64,000 nucleotides of DNA from positions 400,566,541 to 400,630,540 of the forward strand of contig CM054057.1 of NCBI GenBank assembly GCA_028641055.1. Direction: 5' to 3'. Shown here in pieces: positions 21,501 to 34,930 of the stretch. A program made the position numbers and the translations under genes. Source of the stretch: Alopecurus myosuroides. Its lineage: Eukaryota; Streptophyta; Magnoliopsida; Poales; Poaceae. The notes beneath the pieces were generated by a model. The model was given only the letters and a program-made list of their open reading frames with translations. It made no database searches and had not been told where the DNA came from. Positions within the stretch are counted from its first letter, which is position 1; each line of letters starts with the position of its first letter.

Positions 21501-22875
21501 CCCGTTACTTTCTGTTACTACTCTATTATGTTCTGGGGCTCGATGTTAATCAATCAATCATGCTAATGTTATTATCAATAATAAATTTGATGATAAGGCA
21601 CCGGCAGGAGGCCCTTGTGGTTTTGAGGCCTGCTAGTGTCGACCCTAATAGGAAAAGGGTCTTGTCTACTGATCCATGATGAGCGCACTACCCGCATGTG
21701 GGAAGCGAGTATGGGCGCCCCCCTCAATTTGACTCGATTTGCATCTCGTCCAAATCGCCTCATTTAGTTCGGGTTTTCCATTTGCTGCATGCATGATCTT
21801 GCGAGCCCTTGGATCCCGGGTGGAACTTTCGTAGTCGTCATATAGGAGGACACGTTCTTAGAGTGCTATGAGGGTCCATTTTCTTCTGGGCTCGATTAGC
21901 CGTGCGCCAAGGTGCTTTGGGCTTGATGCGAAGAAGAGTTGAGTTGTGTAGAGTACCTCGCGTGGTGGGGTGATCTCCCATCTGGCGGGTTATTCTTGCG
22001 TGTACGGCTAAATTGGTGCAACCCTGCAGGGATAATCTTCTCGAGAAGCCGTGTTTTCCGCGGTTATGGATTACTTGGTGAAAGTACTGGCTAACAAGTA
22101 CTCAGGACAACTTAAACCTAATGATTAACAATCTTTCACCCAATGATTAACAACTTGACTAGTAATAGGCTTATTGGCACAATAATTTGAACCATTATTA
22201 ATCCAACTGTGTGAGTTATCCTCGGATTGCTTCTTCGGATAAGGGGCGAGATCCAGGATGGGTTTGTTTGAAGTTATCTTTCAGTTGGTTACAATACTCG
22301 ATCTTATCTTCTTTCTGTTAGCCGGAAGTTGTAGTATCCCTCTGTAGATGGTTAGTGCAGTCCGCTGTCGCTTATTTGCAATAACCCCTTCCTTTCCGTT
22401 GATCCTAAAGTATTTGTATCTTGTGATGACTGGCTACGCCGGTATCTTGTGAGTATGGGTTTTATCCCCCTTGCCAGTACTTAACCGTACTGACCCACGA
22501 ATCTCTTTCGTGGCTGCATATTCAATATTGCAGTCAACAGGTTTGAAGTCTGACGACGTTAGCTTGGGAATCCCTCCGGCTTGGCCTGGGCAGGGATTGG
22601 ACGCTCTCGGTTATCTTCAGGACTCTTAGTCCAATTTGTATCTTGTCCGTAGACGGACGATATGTTGTTTCTTCCGCTGTTATTTGGATCTTTGTAATGT
22701 ATCAGTTGTATCCCTGGCTCGTTTGAGTCATCTTGTATCTATCTGTTCCTGTTGTAATTGTGGATTATTCGTGAACTGTTGTAATGTTATCATAAGTGGC
22801 AACCTGGAATCGGTTATTATGCGGATTTGGCGGGAATGCTGAAATCTGCATAGTGCCCGATCTTGGGGCGTCACA
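18528..22875 (+). repeat. 3' LTR of the 13697-22875 element
   Basis: 4348 bp, near-identical to 13697-18051 with scattered substitutions and small indels. It ends tcaca at 22875, followed by the gtatg duplication and satellite DNA. The dyads are at 22022-22031 and 22037-22048. Confidence 0.95.
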
Positions 22876-25825
22876 GTATGCAATACCATGTGTGTTAGAA
22901 TGTGTTATGGGTCCTGTATCCCAATATTCACTCGCTCTCTCTGTGTTAGGGCTTCAGTGGCGTTAGATTCTATCTGGCGGATTTCTAGGACTACTTAGAG
23001 CATCAAACTCCCGGATTTGACGGAACTGGGGGAATCTTGCCAAGAGGTGGGCCCTACCATTTTCTTGGGTGTTCCTTGGGCCTAACCTAATACAACAAAG
23101 CATTCGGTTCCACTTTGCTACCCCCTTCCGCCTAACGTAGAGGGTCCAGAACGGCAGTTCCGTCTTTTTCCCCAGCGGGGCTATGGTTTCTCCGGAGAGG
23201 GGCCTCCTGATCGTCTAAATTCCACCAAATCCCATGGTATTCCATACCATGTGTGTTATAGTGTGTCATGCGTCTTGGATGCCCAAGATTCAATCTTTGT
23301 CTGCGTTAGGGCTTCACCGGCGTCGGATTCTCTCTAGCGGGTTCCATGACTACTTAGAGCCCGAAACTCCTGGAACTAACGGAACTCGAGGAATCTTGCC
23401 AAGAGGTGGGCCCTAGAATTGTCTTGGGTGTTCCTCGGGCATAACCTAATACAACCAAGTAGTTGGTTCCACTTTGCTACCCCCTTCCGCATAACGTAGT
23501 GGGCCTAGAACGGTAGTTCCGTCTTTTTCCCCAACGAGGCTATGGTTTCTCCAGAGAGGGGCCTACAGATCGTCTGAATGCCAACATATCCCATGGTATG
23601 ACATACAATGTGTGTTATAGTCTGTCATGTGTCTTTGATGCCCAAGATTCCCCCTCTCTCTCTGTTAGGGCTTCACCGGCGTCGGAATCTCTCTGGCAGG
23701 TTCGAGGACTACTTAGAGCCCGAAACTCCCGAAACTGACGGAACTCGGGGAATCTTTCCAACCAGCTGGGCCCAACCATTGTCTTGGGTGTTCCTTGGAA
23801 CTAACCTAACAAAAAAAGAAATCGTTTCCACTTTTCCACCCCTTTCCGGCTCACTTAGAGTGGCTAGAACGACAGTTCCGTCTTTTTCCACATCGGGGCT
23901 ATGGTTTCTCTGGAGAGGGGGCTCCGGATCGCCTGAATGCCACCAAATCCCATGTTATGCCATACCATGTGTGTTAGAGTGTGTCATAGGTCGTGTATGG
24001 CCAAAATTACCTTGCTCTCTATGTTAGGGCTTCACCGGCGTAGGATTCTCTCTACGGGTTCCAGGATTACTTAGAGCCCGAAACTCCCGGAACTGACGGA
24101 ACTGGGGGAATCTTGCCAAACGGTGGTCCCAACCATTGTCTTGGGTGTTACTTGGGCCTAACCTAACACAACAAATCAATTGGTTCCACTTTTCTAACCC
24201 CTTCCGGCTCACGTAGAGGGGCCAGAACGACAATTCGTCTTTTTCCCCATCGGGGCTATGGTTTCTCCGGAGAGGGGGGTCCGGATCGTCTGAATGCCAC
24301 CATATCCCATGGTATGTCATACCATGTGTGTTGGAGTGTGGCATGGTTCTTGGATTCCCAAGATTCTCTCGCTCCCAGTGTTAGGGATTCAACGGCGTCG
24401 GATTCTCTCTGGCGAGTTCGAGGACTACTTAGAGCCCGAAACTCCCGGATCTGACGGAACTTGGGGAATCTTGCCAAGAGGTAGGACCTACAATTGTCTT
24501 GAGTGTTCATTGGGCCTAACCTAACACAATCAAGCAATTGATTCCACTTTGCTACCCTTCCGGCTCACGTAGAGGGGCTAGAACGGCAGTTTTGTCTTTT
24601 TTCCCACCGGGGCTATGGTTTCTCCGGAGAGTTGTTCCGAATCATCCGAATGCCACCAAATCCTAGCGTATTCACTACCATGTGTGTTAGTGTGTAATGG
24701 GTCTTGGATGCCCAAGATTCCCTCGCTCTCTGTGTTAGGGCGCGCTTCACTGCTGTTGGATTCTCTCCGCATGTTCGAGGATTACTTAGAGCCCGAAACT
24801 CCCGAATTTGACGAAACTGGGGAAATCTTGCCAAGAGGTGGGCGCTACCATTGTATTTGGTGTTCCTTGTGCCTAACCTAACAAAACCAAGAAATTGGTT
24901 CCAATTTTATACCCCCTTCCGGCTCACGTAGAGGGGCCAGAACGACAGTTCCGTCTTTTCCCCAACAGGTATATGGTTTCTCCAGAGAGGGGGGGGGAGG
25001 TACTCCGGATCGTCTGAATGCCACGAAATCCCGTAGTATGCTATACCGTGTGTGTTAGAGTGTGGCATGGGTCTTGGACACCCACTATTCCCTCACTCTC
25101 TTTGTTATGGCTTCACCAGCGTCAGATTCTCTCTAGCGGGTTCGAGGACTATACTCAGAGTCCGAAATTCCTGGATATGATAGAACGTGGGAAATATTGC
25201 CAAGAGGTGGGACCTACCATTGTCTTGGGTGTTCCTTGGTCCTAACCTAACACAACCAAGCAATTAGTTCGACTTTGCTACCCCTTCCGGCTCATGTAGA
25301 GGGTCTAGAACAGCAGTTCCGTCCTTTCTCTCCTGCGGGCATAGGGTTTCTCCGGAGAGGGTTTCAAGAGCGTATGAATCCCACCAAGTCTAGGTTATGC
25401 CATACCATGTGTGTTAGAGTGTGGCATAGGTCTTGGATTCCCAAGATTCCCCCGCTCCCGGTGTTAGGGATTCACCGGGGATTCTCTCTGGCGAGATCGA
25501 GGACTACTTAGAGCCTGAAACTCCCGGATCTGACGGAACTGGGGGAATATTGCCAAGAGGTAGGACCTACAATTGTCTTGGGTGTTCATTGGGCCTAACC
25601 TAAGACAACCAAGCAATTGGTTCCACTTTTCTACCCCCTTCCGGCTCACGTAGAGGGGCCAGAACAGCAGTTTCGTCTTTTTTCCCAGCGGGGCTATGGT
25701 TTCTCCAGAGAGGGGTTCCGGATCATCCGAATGCCACCAAATCCCAGTGTATGCCCTACCACGTGTGTTAGTGTGTCATGGGTCTTGGATGCCCAAGATT
25801 CCCTCGCTCTCTGTGTTAGGGCGCG
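22876..25825. repeat. Satellite array, block 3 (~8 monomers)
   Basis: Continues the monomer cut at 13696. Anchors lie at 23177, 23536, 23894, 24252, 24609, ~24969 (degenerate), ~25337 (degenerate) and 25690. The left part continues the five-monomer order of block 1. In the right part, monomers 24252 and 24609 pair with 25337 and 25690 (1081-1085 bp), a three-monomer period. The block ends where an LTR begins at 25826, after tgttagggcgcg, a phrase that continues as cttcac in monomer 24609. Confidence 0.92.
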
Positions 25826-28800
25826 TGTAACATCCCAGTTTTGCTAATTAGGGTGTGTGGTGTGTGTTCATCTCATACATGCATGGAAACAAAAACTTAA
25901 TCATGTTTTACCCAATTTAAATTGTGAATTTAAATGGTTTGAGAAAATCCCACAAATAGTACTTAAAATGGGTCCCGAAATTTTGTATTGAAAAATATTT
26001 CAAATTCACCAAAGAAAAATATGGTTAGGTTGGAAATTTTATAAGATTTCCAAAAAGTATTTTTTGCTAACTTTTATATTTGCAAAATGGCCCTCAACAC
26101 ACAATATTCTGTTCAGTTTTAAACCTCTGAAGGACTTCTTTGTAATTTCTTTTTCCCTTTAGGGGGTTTATCGGAAAACCCCCTTTGACAGTCGTCTTCC
26201 TCGTGCCAGGCAGGCAGGCACGACATCGGCGAGCGCCTGCCACCTCCTGCTTCACCCGCCGGCACCGAAAAGACATGAGGAGACGTCCGCATCTCGCCTC
26301 CCCCTCCTTCCATTCGCCCCCGCGCTCCTCTCTCTGCCTCTGTTTCCCCCAACCCGAAGACCAAACCCTAGCTCACCGGAATTCGCACCGCGCCGCCGCT
26401 ACGCACTGCCCCGCGGAGAGCTGAGGAGCCCACAAGCTCCGCCTTCCTCCTCTGCCCCTCCTCGAGATCGGAATCGAGCCGAGGCGCTCCGTATCAAGGC
26501 CGGCAACCCCATCTTCCCCGAGTCCGGCCGCCGGCCGCCGCGCTCGATGCCACCGTTCCCGACCCCGCCTCTCCACTCCGGTAGTCCAGCCATGCTCATG
26601 GTGAGCTTCTCTGCACGCCAGTGCCCTGCCTAGCCCCTCTCCCTCTCTAGCTCCCTCTACACGTGCCCCGCCAGCCTCCGCCACCTCCATGGTCGCCGGC
26701 AAGGCTCCGGTGACCATACGCCACCACCGTACGCATCCCCGTCGCTCCCTTTAGCTGTGCCCCGATCAATTTCACCAAACACACAACGGATTGCTCGAAT
26801 TTGAGTTCAACAGAGAGAATTGCCCCAGCCAATGTCATCTTGACGTCACGCTGATGTCATAATCGTGTTTTGTTTGTTTCTCCGGATAATGTTTAAATAA
26901 TTCCAGAAAATGAATAATTTTTGTAAATTGAATAACTAATAAAATATTAACCAGAAAAATAAAGTAAAAGTATGGTTTTGTTTAGAAAATTATTCTCTAC
27001 CCAAATATGTAAGTTTCAGACATGCTTGAGAAAGTCCAAAAATGAGCATTTATTTAATGTTGTTTAATCATTTAAAAATAGAAAAATAAGTTTTTATTAA
27101 GTAAAATCAGAAAATTAAAGTTATATATCAAAATGCTCAAAATGGAAAATGCAACCTATTTATGATGTTTTTAAACCTATTGGAGCTATTAAAATTGCAC
27201 TCGCTTTCAGAATCGTCCGAATTGCCCTCCGGGGTCTATTTCGGGACTTTTTCAGTAAAACTTTATAGTTGACATATGAACCCTAGCAACCCAACGATCA
27301 TGTTTAGGGCTTTTATTTTAGCGCATTAACTTGCTCATGCATACATGTTGTGCATTGCATCGATGCCATGTGTTGATTGTTATTCCTCTTTTCGGTGTTT
27401 GTTCCCCCTCGGTAGAACGTGACTCCGAAGTGAAGGCCAACAACTCCATGACGAATACTTGATCCTAACCGACAAGTCAAGCACTTATCCGAGAAGACAT
27501 TTCTATTGGTTTTCTTATAACTAAGGCAAGCATAACCTCTTATCTTCTCATATATGCTTTTGAAAAACATTTGAATCTCGTACTTTGCATTCGATTCCAA
27601 ACTATTTGATGCTAGTAGATATAGTAAACCTATATACTGCATTGCCTCAATATCCTGATCCACTGCTCCTAGCCGCCATAGATGTTCTTGTGCGCATCGC
27701 CAGAACCCCATATCTGCTTCGCTTAGTCATACATGTTTGTTACCTCTGCTCCATCCGGTTGATGAATCAGAGCTGCGATAACCTAGTATAATATGATGAC
27801 GTGGTGAGATGAGCATTGTATGGATAACTTGACTAAGGCTGGTATGGGAGGCCACTTGGGAAGTGGTTGTTCGTCCTATACTCGCCAACCCTAGGATTAC
27901 GGTCTCGAGCGGAAGCCAAGACTGAGCGTGCAACCACACGCGGGGTCTAAGTAACCGCGCTCGACCAACTAACTTGTTTGGCCAGATCCATGAGTCACGT
28001 AGTTTGAGATTTCCATTCGGCAACTCAAATAAAACCTTTTAAACGGTTTTGAAAACAAAATGCTCCGCTAGGGCGTGACCGGGGCCAAGTGATGGACGTA
28101 CAAGGATCTTGACCCCGCCTCACAGAGATAGGTGCCGTCAGGAGGATGGCCAACTCCCTGTTGACGGGGTGGCCCTGTCTTGGGTTGACTCATGGATAGG
28201 GTCGGGTAAGGTAAAGGTCGTGGCCAGCCACCCTCTACCGCGTTCCATGGAAGAACGTACATGTGGCGCTAAGAGTCGGATGGTACGTGTGGGTAAAGTG
28301 TACCCCCTACAGGGATAAATCTTTTCGAAATGTCGTGTCCACGGTTAAGGACGACTTGGTGAATGTAAAGACCATAGATAACCTGAACGTGGCGTAAAAG
28401 ATGTTGACAAAGCATGGAGGTAATGTTTGAAGGGTGCCTCCTCGGAGATGCCGAGAGGGGTGATCCTTATAGCATGTGAGAGTTTCTAGGAAATGATGTT
28501 GGTGGATTGATATGATGATGATTATAGTAGCTAAGTTCTCATCAGTTTTGAAAACCTTCTATGATACGTGCTATTCTTCCTCGATTTAGAAAATAAAGAT
28601 TGCTTTACGCAAATCAGCCTTCATAAAACCCTTTCTGAAGATAGCAGATATATAATAGGTTAACTAAGTGTTGTTGAGTACCTCCTGTACTCAGGTTTGC
28701 TTAATTTTGGTTCAGGAGAAGATCTCACATCGGTGGTGATTCAACGTGGACATCGACGAGTAGTTTGGGGTTCCCAGGTAGGATCCTGGAATCTATGGGC

Positions 28801-29027
28801 TGGGACGTCGCCTTATGTTGCGGCCTCTTAGGCCTTTTTAGTTCTTGTTGATTAGCAACATAAATTGCCTTATGTTGTCTGATGTAATGTTGGGTCGTGT
28901 GACCTCTGCTTGTAAAGCTATACTCTAGTAACACATGTTTAATAAAGCTTCATGTCTAGAGTGCTGCTTTGATCGGTTGTTGGTTTCGAGCTCATTGTTA
29001 TACATTTTGGCTATGCCTGCATAGTTG
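25826..29027 (+). repeat. Plus-strand gypsy LTR, 3' end missing, fused tail-to-tail to another LTR
   Basis: Starts tgtaacatccc inside a satellite monomer (presumed duplication gcgcg, 25821-25825). It has a GC-rich block at ~26200-26840, an AT-rich block to ~27300, and a 3' half that is the reverse complement of 29060-30340 and of 46169 onward. It stops at catagttg (29027), so relative to the complete minus-strand LTR (45801-49056) it lacks the last ~368 bp. The U3-side sequence differs from that LTR, so the two are relatives and not a pair from one insertion. Dyads: 28305-28314 and a decayed copy at 28321-28332. No coding content. Confidence 0.87.
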
Positions 29028-29059
29028 TTGTATAACAACGGTCATAGCCAAAACTGTGA
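29028..29059. other. 32-bp templated filler at an inverted LTR-LTR junction
   Basis: Between the two inverted LTR arms lies a segment made of two short copies of adjacent LTR sequence in swapped order: tataacaacgg (as at 29087-29096) and catagccaaaactgt (as at 29072-29086). Filler assembled from nearby sequence is typical of error-prone double-strand-break repair with template switching. Confidence 0.75.
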
Positions 29060-30340
29060 CAACTATGCAGGCATAGCCAAAACTGTATAACAACGGGCTC
29101 GCAACCATCAATTGATCAAAGCAACACTCTAGACATGAAGCTTTATTAAACAGATGTTACTAGAGTATAGCTTACAAGCAGAGGTCACACGACCCAACAT
29201 TACATCAGACAACGGAAGGAAAATTATGTTGCTAATCAACAAGAACCAAAAAGGCCTAAGAGGCTGCAACATAAGGCGGCATCCTAGCCCGGAGATTCCA
29301 GGCTGCTACCTAGGAAACCCCAAACTATCCGTCGATGTCCACGTTGAAACACCACCAAGAAATGGAACTCCACCTGAACCAAATTGAAGCAAACATGAGT
29401 ACGAGAGGTACTCAACAAGACTTAGTTAACCTATTATATATCTGCTTGTTCGGAAAGGGTTTATGAAGGTTGTTTTGCGTAAAGCCAACTTTGTTTCGAA
29501 CAGAGGGAGACAGAGAATCTTTTCACAAATCTTTTAAAAGAACACCCTTTCCTCGGGTATTGTCTTCAAGACCTTCAAAGCATCATCTTCAGCACACGAT
29601 AACTGGAACCACCTCTTAAAACTAAACATTCATTGCCAACATCTTTTGCGTCTGGTTCAAGTTATCTATGATCTCAGGATCCGTCACCAAGTCGTCCTTT
29701 ACCGCGGACATGGCTTTTTGAAAAGATTAAACCCTGCAGGGGTGTACAACTTTACCCACAGGTATCAACCGACTCTTAATGCCAAGCTATTGGCACAATT
29801 CCGATGATGTGCCGGCAGAGGGTGGCTGACCACGATCTTTCCCTTGCTTCGCCTATTCCGTGAGTCGCTCCGAGTAGAGATGGACCACCAATAGGGAGTG
29901 GCCATCGCCTGCCGAGTCTCTATCGTTGTGCGCAATGCTTGACGGTTACCTACCCGCAGAGCGCCGATACACGACCACGTCCTAGTTTTGAAAATATTTT
30001 AATATCCCCAGCAAATCCAAATGGAACGCCCGAACTAGGCAACTCATGGAACAAACTAGACAAGTTGAAACCAAGGGGAATCCAATCCCCGTGTGGTTGC
30101 ACGATCATTCTTGGCTTCAAAGGCGAGAACTCGCTCCTAGGGGCATGAACGAGGCAAATCACCACATTCCATGTGGCAACTCATCCAAGCCTTTAATCAT
30201 ATTAAGGCACGCATCTCGAATCTTACCACGTCATCCTGTCATACTAGATTCATTTCGTAACTCTGATTCATCAACCAGATGGAGCAGAGATCAACATACA
30301 TGTATGACTAAGCATGGCATATTTGAGGCTCTGGCGATAC
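29060..30340 (-). repeat. 3' LTR of the 29060-49056 element, 3' (U5-side) portion
   Basis: Aligns with 46169-47439 of the 5' LTR. The terminal ~368 bp (45801-46168 in the other copy) are missing. The dyad at 29714-29725 (ctttttgaaaag) has lost central symmetry. It ends in gatac (30336-30340), the duplication left by the nested insertion. No genes. Confidence 0.92.
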
Positions 30341-33300
30341 TGTAGCATCCCAACTTTTAAATAAAGACGGAATACCTGTGATATTGTGCTAGTCCCTGGA
30401 TCAATTGCTAGCACCACAGTACAAGATGAAATATCATGCAAATGCATCAAATTCTATTACATCGCACGATCCAGTCTTTACAAAAATAGTATTACAACTT
30501 GCATAGTCTTAGAAGACTAGCAGAAAACAAGGACATACAGCGGAACACATGAATAACATTGAGCCCATCTTCTTCATGTGCCACAGGCAAAACATGTTGG
30601 CGATAGTCTCGAGATCCTAAACGAAATCCTCACTCGTCTTGAGAATCATCTGCAATATGGAATATGCAGCCACAAGGGATTCAATACAATTTAATGTATT
30701 GGCAAGTAACACTATGGTGGATATAAATTGCAAGACTAATACTACATGCTTATTTGGCTGAGTGGAGTTTTTGGCTAAGTTTGCATAAAGCCAGTTTTGT
30801 CCTATCTCTTTTATAAAACAAACTTTTCTTTTCAAAGGGTGGCAACATTGGATTAAGATCCAAGCACCACAATACTCTTCACTTGGTCAAAAATTTTACT
30901 TATTGAAATTGATGATGAGATTCTTCCGTCAATCCTTGTCCAGCTGCTCATAGTTGTCCATAACCGGATCTTAGTTTGTTGACTCTGCAGAGCTTGTGCA
31001 CTTTCACCCTTCGTCTTCAATTAGCCCAAACATCCTATACACCCGGAGTGCATCATGGAAAGGAGAGAATTGAGACGAGATCTTTCAGAAGAAGAAGTCC
31101 AAACCCACCGGCAAGACCGTTCCACCTATAATTTTGCTACATCTGCTAGTCAAGCCTGGGCTGAACTCTCACAACTTAATTGATCAAGACAGAGCCCATA
31201 TTATCAAAAGGCTGCACGGGAAGCTACTAGATTTAGAGGGACATAGTAATCTCTTTGTTCCTGGGTGGCCATCCGCAAGTGACAACCTCAAGTGGAATAA
31301 CCCTTAGACAAGGGCCCTGAGGAAACACTCAACATAATCCAGTCTTACCACTTCCACCCAGGTGGTTCATTTATTAGTTATACTAGGGATTTTTCCTCAA
31401 CATCTAGTAAAACAATTTGTAACATTGCATAGCATCTAATAAATTCTAAGGCTATCAAAATAACAAGGTAAAAGGGATGGCTACACACTACTAGGATAAT
31501 AGCATAGCATAGTATAACTTAGTAAAATTTCCTATCATGCATACTACTCAAAATCAACTAATGCATATAGAAAATAATGGGTAGTTGATGGTGTGTTACT
31601 TGCCTTGTTGAAGTTGGTGAAGAAATCACACTCTCTTCACAAAAGATCGTTGCTCTCCGTACAATCTATTCATTGAAAACACAATAACAAAATAAACAAA
31701 CATTCTAGCAATCATACAAACAAATGAAGAAAACATACAAAGTAGCAACCATAGAAAAAAGTTTATGGTTATCTACTATGGCCGGGGTTGGTTAAAGATG
31801 GAGTTTGAAAAGATCCATACTATGATGGATTCATAAGTAAGTTCCTAGAAAACACTTGGGCTGGACTAGGTTGGGTTTGAAGAGATCAAACTTTATTATA
31901 ACCATACTTGTCGAGGAAGTTCCAAGAGTTCACCAAGGTGATCTCACTATTTCAACTAAAGAATCACATAACAAGTATAACACTTGGTTATTTTTATCAA
32001 AACATTTGAGTGATATAAGTTTAGTATTTCCATTTTGGTTTAAGGTAGGTCTAGGTTCAACTAACTTCATGTCAATAGAGAAAACAAGTCTAAGTCTTGG
32101 GATTTTCCATTTGGGTCAATGGTTGGACAAAAACAACTTATTATTCTTCAACTTGTGTGGATTGCTCCAAGTCTTCACATGCTTGTCTTCTTGAAGTTCA
32201 TCTTCATGCTTCTATGGTAGTTTCCTCCTTGTTGTGAAGCTTCTCTTGTACTTGCTAAATCTTCATGATCTTCACTCCACTACTTGGTTTAGGTGTGGGA
32301 TGGGCACAGATACCACTAAGTCAACTTGGAAAGAAATAAGAAGAAAGATAGAAAGAGAGAGGGAGATGTTTTCTTCTGGATTTCTTCACTCTTGTACTTC
32401 ATGGAGTTGCTTCTAGTTTTTGTGGAGTCTAAGTCCTTCCTTCAACTTCTTCAATGATATTCCTCATAGCTCTTCATGTTGCCACCGAGTTGAAAATGAA
32501 GTACCTCCTTGTGCTTGAGTCTTGATTTCCTTTTTGCTAACTTGATGAATTCTTGAAGCAAGAATAGGGGAGTGGAGAAGTAGATATAAAACTAAAGTTC
32601 ACTACTTGTTACTACATGTGATTGACACATTCTAAGGAATTGGCTTAGCTCCAAATGACCACATCAACAAGGAATAGGAAATGGAAACAAAATTCTAAGA
32701 CATGGTAACAAGGATGAATCGTTATGTTGGGTTTTTGGTCAAAAACACATGGTCATGGTACAAGGGTGTCTAAAATGTTTAGGTACCGATGTCTCTGGTT
32801 CAAGGTTACCAAATGGAGCAACCTTGCTTAAGAAAACATTTTCTAATTATTTATAGAATTAAATCTATGCCAAAAATACTCAAATAGACAACTTAATTCT
32901 AAATTCAATTTTAATTTGTTCAAAAATTATTTTGGAACAGAGGATATGAAAGTACACATCGTAAGGTTTCCAAATATATTTTATTTGCAATTTTTGGATT
33001 TGTAGAATTTGAATAATGCCAAAATTCATCAAACAAGCATATTTGAATTTGAACCAATTTCAAATTTTCAAATTTGAATTTGAACAGTTCTAAAAGATTC
33101 TACACATTCTAGGGATTTCAAAAAGTCCAAGTTTGCTAAATTTGGCTAAGTGGATCAAAAGTTATGAACATTTTAAGATGAAGGGGCCTTCCTGCAAGAT
33201 TACCTATTAAATTTTAAAACCGAAACATTATCCACAAGGGCTGGGCTACGTGGCAAGCTCCTACTGGTCAAAACAATTCGATTAAATGATTTAATAGGGG

Positions 33301-34930
33301 CCTTTGGATATGGATCTGGCGGTGGAAGATTGGTTGGCTCGGGCTCGGCTAGAGGATCGGCTCAGCTCCACTTCGGCTTGGCTCGGCTAGCACCGTACGG
33401 CTCGATCTAATTCGATCCGTTCGATTAGGATCCCACGGCCCAGAATAAAACAAAGAGGAGTGGATGGCTCACCCTGCGGCTCTTCGCCGGAGAATGGCGG
33501 GGTGGCGGCGCTGCGCCCACGGGAGCTGACGGCGGCGAGGATGCGGCGGGTCCCTCGCCTCGGGGCAACCAAGAAGAGGACCGCCGGAACGCGAGGAATC
33601 TGATGGTGTACTTGTAAGCCTCCGACCGTGCTCCAAACGGCGGCGCCATGATGATATCCGAGGTGGAGGCCACGGTGATGCTCCGGTGAGCTCGTCCTCG
33701 TCGCTACGGCCACGAAACAAAAAAAACCAATGCATAAGGACGTGCTAAGGAACTTGGGCAACAAAAAAAACCAACGGGGGCGTCGGGAACCTTCTCTGTT
33801 GGCTGCAAAGGACGACGAACGACGGCAGAGTTGTAGATCTCCGGCGAGCAATATCTGCGGCATGGTTGCACAATTTGGTGGGGAAGTAGAGGGTAAATGA
33901 TGCAGGGTGAGAAGGGCTATAAGGGGTGAGGATCTGGAGGAGTTATTACGGCTTAATTCGCCCGCAATCAAGCGCGCAATCAACGGGGCCGAAACGAGCG
34001 AAAATTCAGTTTCTGAGGTTGATGACGATGACGTCATCGCTGACCTCATTTTTCTTTTTTTCTTTTCTTTTTATTTCCTGTTTTTAATATCTTTCAATAT
34101 ACAAGTCCAAAAGACCTCAAACCAATTGCACAATTTTTGTAAAAACAATATGTTTCACTTAGAAACATTCTTGTAAACTTTCAACATATTTAAAAAATCA
34201 TAATTTGCAATTTATAAATAAATCTTTAATAGTACTTAATGTTATTTAAAATTGAAAAAAATAATAAACTGATGCTTTTGATTAAATAAAATTTTAGAGA
34301 CATTATACATGTCAAATACTTTTTTTGGAAGTCATTTTTAAACCATTTTCACATTTTATAATTTAGGATAGGAAGGATTTACTAATAGTAACTTAATGCT
34401 ATTTAATTAGTTCATATCAAATAATTAATATTGTTGATCAATAAAATTTAGAATAAAACCACAAGTCATAATATTGTTTTCAAAACCCTCCTTTATATTA
34501 TTTTCAAGCAATGCATTTTTATTTTTCACTCCTTTATGTTTAAAACTTGGAATTACAATTAAAAGTTATTAATAAATATTTTATTCTTATCAAATGTTGT
34601 TGAGGCTTAGAACTTTATTGAGGGTTATAATTCTTTGGTTTTTGTTGCCTTAAAATATCCTCAGAGTAATATTGGAGTTGTAAACATTTTTGGTAAAGGT
34701 TTGTTAATAAAAGGATATTCTGTTTATATAATGAAACTTATTTTTAAATAAGGTTTTAGGGTTTTAGGAACAGGGCATAATTGGATTTCCAATTCCAATA
34801 AAATTGGTATAGGACCTAATATTTCATTTTTGTTTGAGTTTTATTTGTTTTTGGTGACTTGTATTGACATGAAAACAAAAGTTTCAAATTTTTGTGATTT
34901 TTGAGTTTTCCAAAAATCAAGGATGTTACA
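30341..34930 (-). repeat. Nested solo LTR of a different gypsy family
   Basis: 4590 bp bounded by tgtagcatcc and ggatgttaca, flanked by a perfect gatac duplication (30336-30340 and 34931-34935). No primer site, polypurine tract or coding domain was found, so a solo LTR left by LTR-LTR recombination is the simplest reading. Minus orientation is inferred because the GC-rich block (~33250-34030) lies toward the right end, as it lies toward the U3 side in the other LTRs here. A minus-strand frame at 33387-34049 (220 codons) in that block shows no recognisable domain. Confidence 0.85.

Larger units (their letters stand above)
13697..22875 (+). mobile_element. Non-autonomous LTR element with 4.35-kb LTRs and a 476-bp interior
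   Basis: Two direct LTRs, 13697-18051 (4355 bp) and 18528-22875 (4348 bp), begin tgtaacacccgggg and end ggggcgtcaca. They are flanked by a perfect gtatg duplication (13692-13696 and 22876-22880). By eye the LTRs are roughly 98-99% identical, so the insertion is recent. The interior (18052-18527) has a primer site complementary to initiator tRNA-Met but no gag or pol and no clear polypurine tract. LTR size resembles LARD-class elements such as barley Sukkula, but the interior is far shorter. A gypsy origin is inferred from the shared 3' half with the other LTRs here and from the primer-site type. Confidence 0.93.

Noticed and set aside
1916..25825. A CRISPR array or other short-spacer repeat
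   Set aside because: Repeat units are ~360 bp without unique spacers, and the context is a plant genome with LTR elements.
33387..34049. 220-codon minus-strand frame in the nested solo LTR
   Set aside because: In the GC-rich part of an LTR, opposite-strand frames are open and no domain is recognised.
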